NCBI RefSeq assembly: GCF_032854445.1
Contig: NC_088301.1
Location: 60,090,512 to 60,154,511, forward strand
Source: Liolophura sinensis
Taxonomy: Eukaryota > Mollusca > Polyplacophora > Chitonida > Chitonidae
DNA: 64,000 nucleotides
Direction of reading: 5' to 3'
The position numbers were made by a program, and so were the translations under genes. Numbering within the stretch: position 1 is the first letter of the stretch; each line of letters opens with the position of its first letter. This document shows positions 38,401-44,400 of this stretch, piece by piece. The notes under the pieces were generated by a model, which saw only the letters and a program-made list of their open reading frames with translations, did no database searches and had not been told where the DNA came from.

Positions 38401-41400
38401 CAAATTTCTTCCATCAGTGTGTCTATGTAGAAGCACATTTCTCACCCTCATTGTGTGTGTGTGGAAGCGCATTTCTTCCCCTAAGTGTGTGTGTAGAAGC
38501 ACGTCTCCCCCTCAGTGTGTGTGTGGAAGCGCATTTCTCCCCCTCCATGTGTGTGTGGAAGCAAATTTCTCCCCTCAGTGTGTGTGTGTGGAAGCACATT
38601 TCTCCCCTCAGTGTGTATGTGGAAGCGCATTTCTCCCCTCAGTGTGTGTGTGGAAGCACATTTCTCCCCTCAGTGCGTGTGTGGAAGCACATTTCTCCCC
38701 CTCAGTGTGTGTGTGTGGAAGCACATTTCTCCCCTCATTGTGTGTGTGGAAGCACATTTCTCCCCTCAGTGCGTGTGTGGAAGCACATTTCTCCCCTCAG
38801 TGTGTGTGTGGAAGCACATTTCTCCCCTCAATGTGTGTGTGGAAGCACATTTCTCCCCTCAGTGTGTGTGTGGAAGCACATTTCTCCCCTCAGTGCGTGT
38901 GTGGAAGCTCATTTCTCCCCTCATTGTGTGTGTGGAAGCACATTTCTCCCCTCAGCATGTGTGTGGAAGCACATGTCTCCCCCTCAGTGTGTGTGGAAGC
39001 ACATTTCTCCCCCTCCTTGTGTGTGTGGAAGTACATTTCTCCACCTCAATGTTTGTCTTTTCTGCAACACTGGATAAATATATTTTCTGACCTACATACC
39101 CAAATAAGACCTATACAGCACATTTAACATAACTTTCTCACATCAACACTATGCCACAAGCATTTTATTCACCCGCAAATGCAATCAACTGAGTACTTAC
39201 CACACAAAATAAGCACTCTTCCAACTATGCCAGACGTGTCAACAAGCAATACCGCTATCACTCTAGGCTATATTGACACCACGTGGAGCAATGCATCCTA
39301 TAGGGATGTACCAATGACCCTCTATGCAGCCCGCTCTCTGAACCGACTCCTTTTACAATTTCACTATAATTTATTTCCGACCAACTTGAACACCGACTAT
39401 TTTATTAAATTCACTGACATCCACTCTCTTGACCAGATTCACTGGATATCAAGTAATTCACTCATTCGTCACCGGTAAACTGGCCCAACGCCAATTTACT
39501 CCATAAATCATCTCATGATTTTCACCAATTCCTACCGCGTGCCTTATTCCACATTTTATCTGCTGCGCCATCTTATGCCCCCCCCCACCCCCACCCATGC
39601 AGGTCATGCATTAATTACTGCAGTGAACTGTGGATTAACAGAAATTAATCAAGAAAACAAACAACATACCTGTTCAAACGGATGCCACGCTAGTGTACAT
39701 GTTGAGCCCACAGCATTCGTCAAAGAAAGTGCGGGAGAAGAGAAATTACTCCACAGGGAAAAGTCAATTGGTGTTTGTAACAGAGGTGATCTGAAACTTT
39801 ATCCAACTGGTATAAGTTGTCAGTATATTGCTTTTCCTTTATACCAACATTGTGTTTGTTTGCATGGTGAAACAGTCCAAGAAATGTTCAGTCCATGATC
39901 CACAAAAATGTTGACTCTGTGTCTTTGATTTAAACATGCTCTGTCCTTAAAGATAACTTGATCAAGTCTTAGCAGAAATATCATAGTGCTTGAGAGGGCT
40001 CCGAATGCAGTGCTCATCATGGGCTTAATCTGTAGCCTCAGCTCTGCAGAATATGTCGTAGTAAACACGTACTGCTGCTGTGCTCCTCTATCTCCCTCAT
40101 GCAGTTGTATACACACGTGAAGCAGTTGAGATTGCTTTGTATAAAGTGCTCTTCTTCATTGAAGGGAGCAGCAGAATAACCGTGTGCTGGATATGGTGAC
40201 TGGGTTTCACGTGATGGATGAGGTGAAGCACATCTTTGTACTGGAAGGCCTCAGAGACAAAGGAATAACTACTGTCTGGGAATCTATTCCACAGCCAGAA
40301 AAAAAAAGGTAGCTTTAATTTTCAGACCAAATAGTGCTACATTTTTGTGTACTTAATTACAATTGATAGCCCATGAATATAGGAGTACTTTATACTGAAT
40401 TTGACCTTTTCGTACTGCGATGAAAAAGCTATATGTATAACTATATCTTCCTGTATGTTGTCTTTCCAGATGTAACAGTGTTTGTATAATTTCTGACTTC
40501 ACTTTTACCGAGCGTCTGTACGGGTCACTTGATGTGGACATTTGTCGTATTAAGCTTCATGAGCCCCTGCATACCATCATCAAACAGCCCCTTCTGTACA
40601 TCAGGGATATGGTCCCCAAACCCTGTTTCCAAGCACTCGTCAAATTAGAAGAGGTAAACCTGGCCACGCTTCTTTCTCTCATGGTGCGCTCTATGCAAGT
40701 ACATGTTGTGCCAAACTTTTCCACTTAATGTCGTTCAGGGACTGATATTCGAGGCCTCCATGGCCTAGTGTTTGGCATGCTAGTGCAGCACGATGACTCA
40801 GAAGCCTCTCACCAATGCAGTCATTGTGGCCACAGTCATGTATGTGAAATATTCATAAGTACAGAGTAAAACACCCGTCAGATAAATAAATAAATATCCC
40901 CCCTGAACAAAGTTGGGGGAGGGATCAACCGAAATGTCCCAAAGATTGGTTACATGTGTGTAATATACACTCAGTAATTTTTGTGCACCTTCCATATTTC
41001 AGGTTTACTTGGAACTACATTTGTGTGTATAGAAAAGATTATTTAAACTGAAAGAGCATATAGAAACATATATGAAATTCAGTTTGAATCCCTTAAACTA
41101 GAAATTGTTCTCTGGTATAATTTTGAGGCTGAAATTTATAAGTAAAGTAAATACTTGTACATGGTCATTGGTGATGATTGTGTTACATTTATGTGTTGTT
41201 TGGTGTATGTGTATAATATTTCTAGCCTGTGTTTAGCCAGAAATACATAGCAAAAAATCTATACTGTCTCTGCTTTAATTGCGCACACCACCATTTCTTC
41301 GATCCTCCTAGGTTCCTAGCTTTTGGAATGTTGTGATGTCATTGTGTGTCTGGTTTCTGGTTCGACTGATCATCAGTGTCAGATAAACTGCTGAACATAA

Positions 41401-44400
41401 ACGACAGGGACCATCATGCATTGACGTCACATCTAATGCAGATACAGATTAAGAGAGATAGTAATGCATAACATTACATAGTACAATAGCAGGAAAAGCT
41501 ACTTGACAACAACTTTTTGGTGAAAATTGAGGGCACTACAGTTCACTGTTAACTTCATGTTCACCACATTTCTGAAATGTTTTTACATTTTTACATCCTT
41601 TTTTTTTTTTTTTTTTTTTTTGCGTAAAGGAGCCGTTCCTTCTGAATCAATTTGTCCTTGGACGTTAAGATATAACTGTATTGTTAGTAGACGTACAAAA
41701 TAATATTGTAATGTCTAGTGAATTAACCTTTTTGGTGATTAATGGGTATATCTGTGTTATTCCAGCTGTTAAAGGTTGTCCGTATCAAGGATGCCATCCG
41801 AAGTGATCTCTTTCCAACAGCAGATATGGTTATCTCCATGAGTAGGGAATTTGGTGTGCCATTGACTGCCAAGGACTTCCAAGGTGTGTGTGCTGACAAT
41901 AGCATGTAAGCCTATGAATGATTCAAAGTACATACTAGGATTTAAGTCTGATACTTATTTTAAGTATTTATTATCAAAGTCTTCTTTTGTATACACGAGG
42001 GTAAAACTGGTGTTAATGTGTAACTATGAGGTTACCTTTTGGTGGTTCCTTGAGTGGCTGATCCCTATATAGACATCCTAATGTGAAGCTTACGTCGAGC
42101 AGGTGATTCAAAAATTCCTCCAAGTTCCAGCACATCCTTACAGCTTCATGGGCACTGTGTGTCAGATTATGTTTCTTCTTAATGGAGACTTTTGTCTTTG
42201 TTTGGTGTCACCAGATCTGCATCTCACCCCAGATGCTGATATTGTGGAGGAACCTTCATCTACGGCTGTGAAGACAGCCCCTGCACCTTGCTTAACCAGC
42301 CGTGAATGGACACCTATTGACAATTTCAACCAGCATTACGTCAACACAATCATGGATCGACATTTGTCTGGACAGGTTCACAACTTTGTCCGGGAAAATA
42401 TTGTAAGTATCCTCAGGGATCTAACACATTGACTAATATACGGGATTATCATACAGTCACCACCCATGTTAAGCATAGCATATACATATTGGATCATCAT
42501 ATGGCCTCAGCCCTTGTTAAGCAAACAAAACCTGACATTGATGTATCACAGAGTATTTCAATTGGGTAGGATTCAAATATATAAGGAAATGGACTCAAAA
42601 TGCCCCAAGTCTTCAAACCAAAATCACAGAAAATATGCAAAAAACAGTAGGTTAAATAATGTGACATTGTGTTATAATTGATAAATTCAGCCTTGCTCAT
42701 ATCCACATTTAAAGTGATTAAATTTTTTCTCTGTGGATGAAGTAACCAATCCATGGTTTGCATGTTGTCATTTTCAGGAGGAGATCAAGAGATCCAGTGA
42801 CTTTAACCGAAGGTCAAAATCCCTGGTGGAAACAGTGAGAGCTGATGTCACTGTGGCCCATAACTATAGCACCCAGTCCTTGAATTCGACCGAACTTGCT
42901 AAAGAGAAAGTGCGTCAACAGCTGGCAGAGGTATTATGCTGTATGCATCATTATGCCTTAATGAGTAAAAGTTTAAAGTTTTCTTAACCGTTTCATCTAG
43001 AAAGAATTACCTATACAAGCAATATTTGCATTTAAAGAATTTTATTGTCAAATTTTGTGAAAATGTTTTACATGAAATGGCTACTGGAATTATGGAAAAC
43101 CTCCAAAGCAAGAATATGTTTATATCCTCAGTTGACCAGATGACACTTAGAACTGAAGTATATTTTATAACATACACATATAAGTAATTATGTCCTAATA
43201 TAATGCTGCTGATGTGTCTTTTAGTGTCCTAGTTAAATGATGCAAGCTGAATGTGATTGACAAAGGACCATTAAAATCAATGGTGTGTTTTACAATGTCC
43301 AGTATACAGATATGTATAGATTTCGTTTATGGATGTACCCGCATTTCCAGCATTGTCAGTATTTGTTACTGATGATACATGTGTATATGTGACGGGGGTA
43401 GTGGCTGTCCTATCTCTGGTGAGGTGCTAATGCTGCCAATGCAAACTGTTGCTGCAGATACCTGACCAGAGGTACACATACTGCCCTGAGTTCCACCATT
43501 CGATGACAGTTGTCCCCGTGAACATTGCTGTCCTCAAGAAGCAGTTGGTGGAGGAGTCAAGAGCCAGGTGGAAGACAGAGGAAGGCTGGGTGTACCCAGG
43601 AGTAAAATCCACTATGGAATGTAACAAACATTCAAGAAAACCAGACCAAGCTCGTAAAGAGGAGATCACAAATGTAAGTCTCCATATCCCCTGTGATATT
43701 TGATTTTCGTTTCCTCCAATCACTTTCGATATGCTGCAAAGGGTCACCTAAAACTCTTACCAGTATACGTCTTAAACTGGCTTGTAATGTGGGAAAGACT
43801 TCGTTAAGCCTACATTTTCCTCTTTATGCATCAAGTATTAGATAGACCCAGTGGATCCAAATTACTTACATCTTGAAAACTACCTGAAGTGAAACTCACA
43901 GGTTATATGTGTGACCCCTCAGGTGTGGTACAAAAAATGGTTTTATACATATATGTTTATTGAATTTCATGACTCAGTGGCTTTTCATTGGTTACTATAC
44001 AATAACTACTCTAAACATTGTCCAATTTTTATAAAAGTTTGTGGGAAGGTGTAGGCTCAGATGACTCTTGGATCTATGCATAAGATTTGCATATTTAATG
44101 ATTTCCTTGATTCTGATTGGATGTATTACAGTTTTTTTTTTGTAATTTGTTCACATCTTGAAGGCTAATTTGAGAAGCATGAAACAGATAACATTGTCAC
44201 ATCAGATATGAAAACTAGCCAGATCTTTTTATAGAATTTTATATACAAGTTAAAATTTGTGTAACTTTAGTTTAAGTTTGAAAACAATCCTTTGTATTAA
44301 TTGTGTCAAATATTATCTGATTTCGATAAAAGGTTGTGACCAGGTTCATTTTTTTGCCCCTCAGATCGTCTTTAAAAACCAACCAGATTTATGTGTAAAT

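Larger units (their letters stand above)
31051..40164. other. CFAP92 intron 15, 9.1 kb, repeat-filled
   Basis: The longest intron of the gene. It carries a 66-bp duplicated segment (31082/31315), a minus-strand DIRS-type relic (31830-34010), unclassified sequence to 34860, the 4.2-kb MS4 array and about 1.1 kb of unclassified sequence. A segment at 31262-31310 resembles 39718-39772. Splice phase is kept across the intron (CT|G). Confidence 0.75.
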
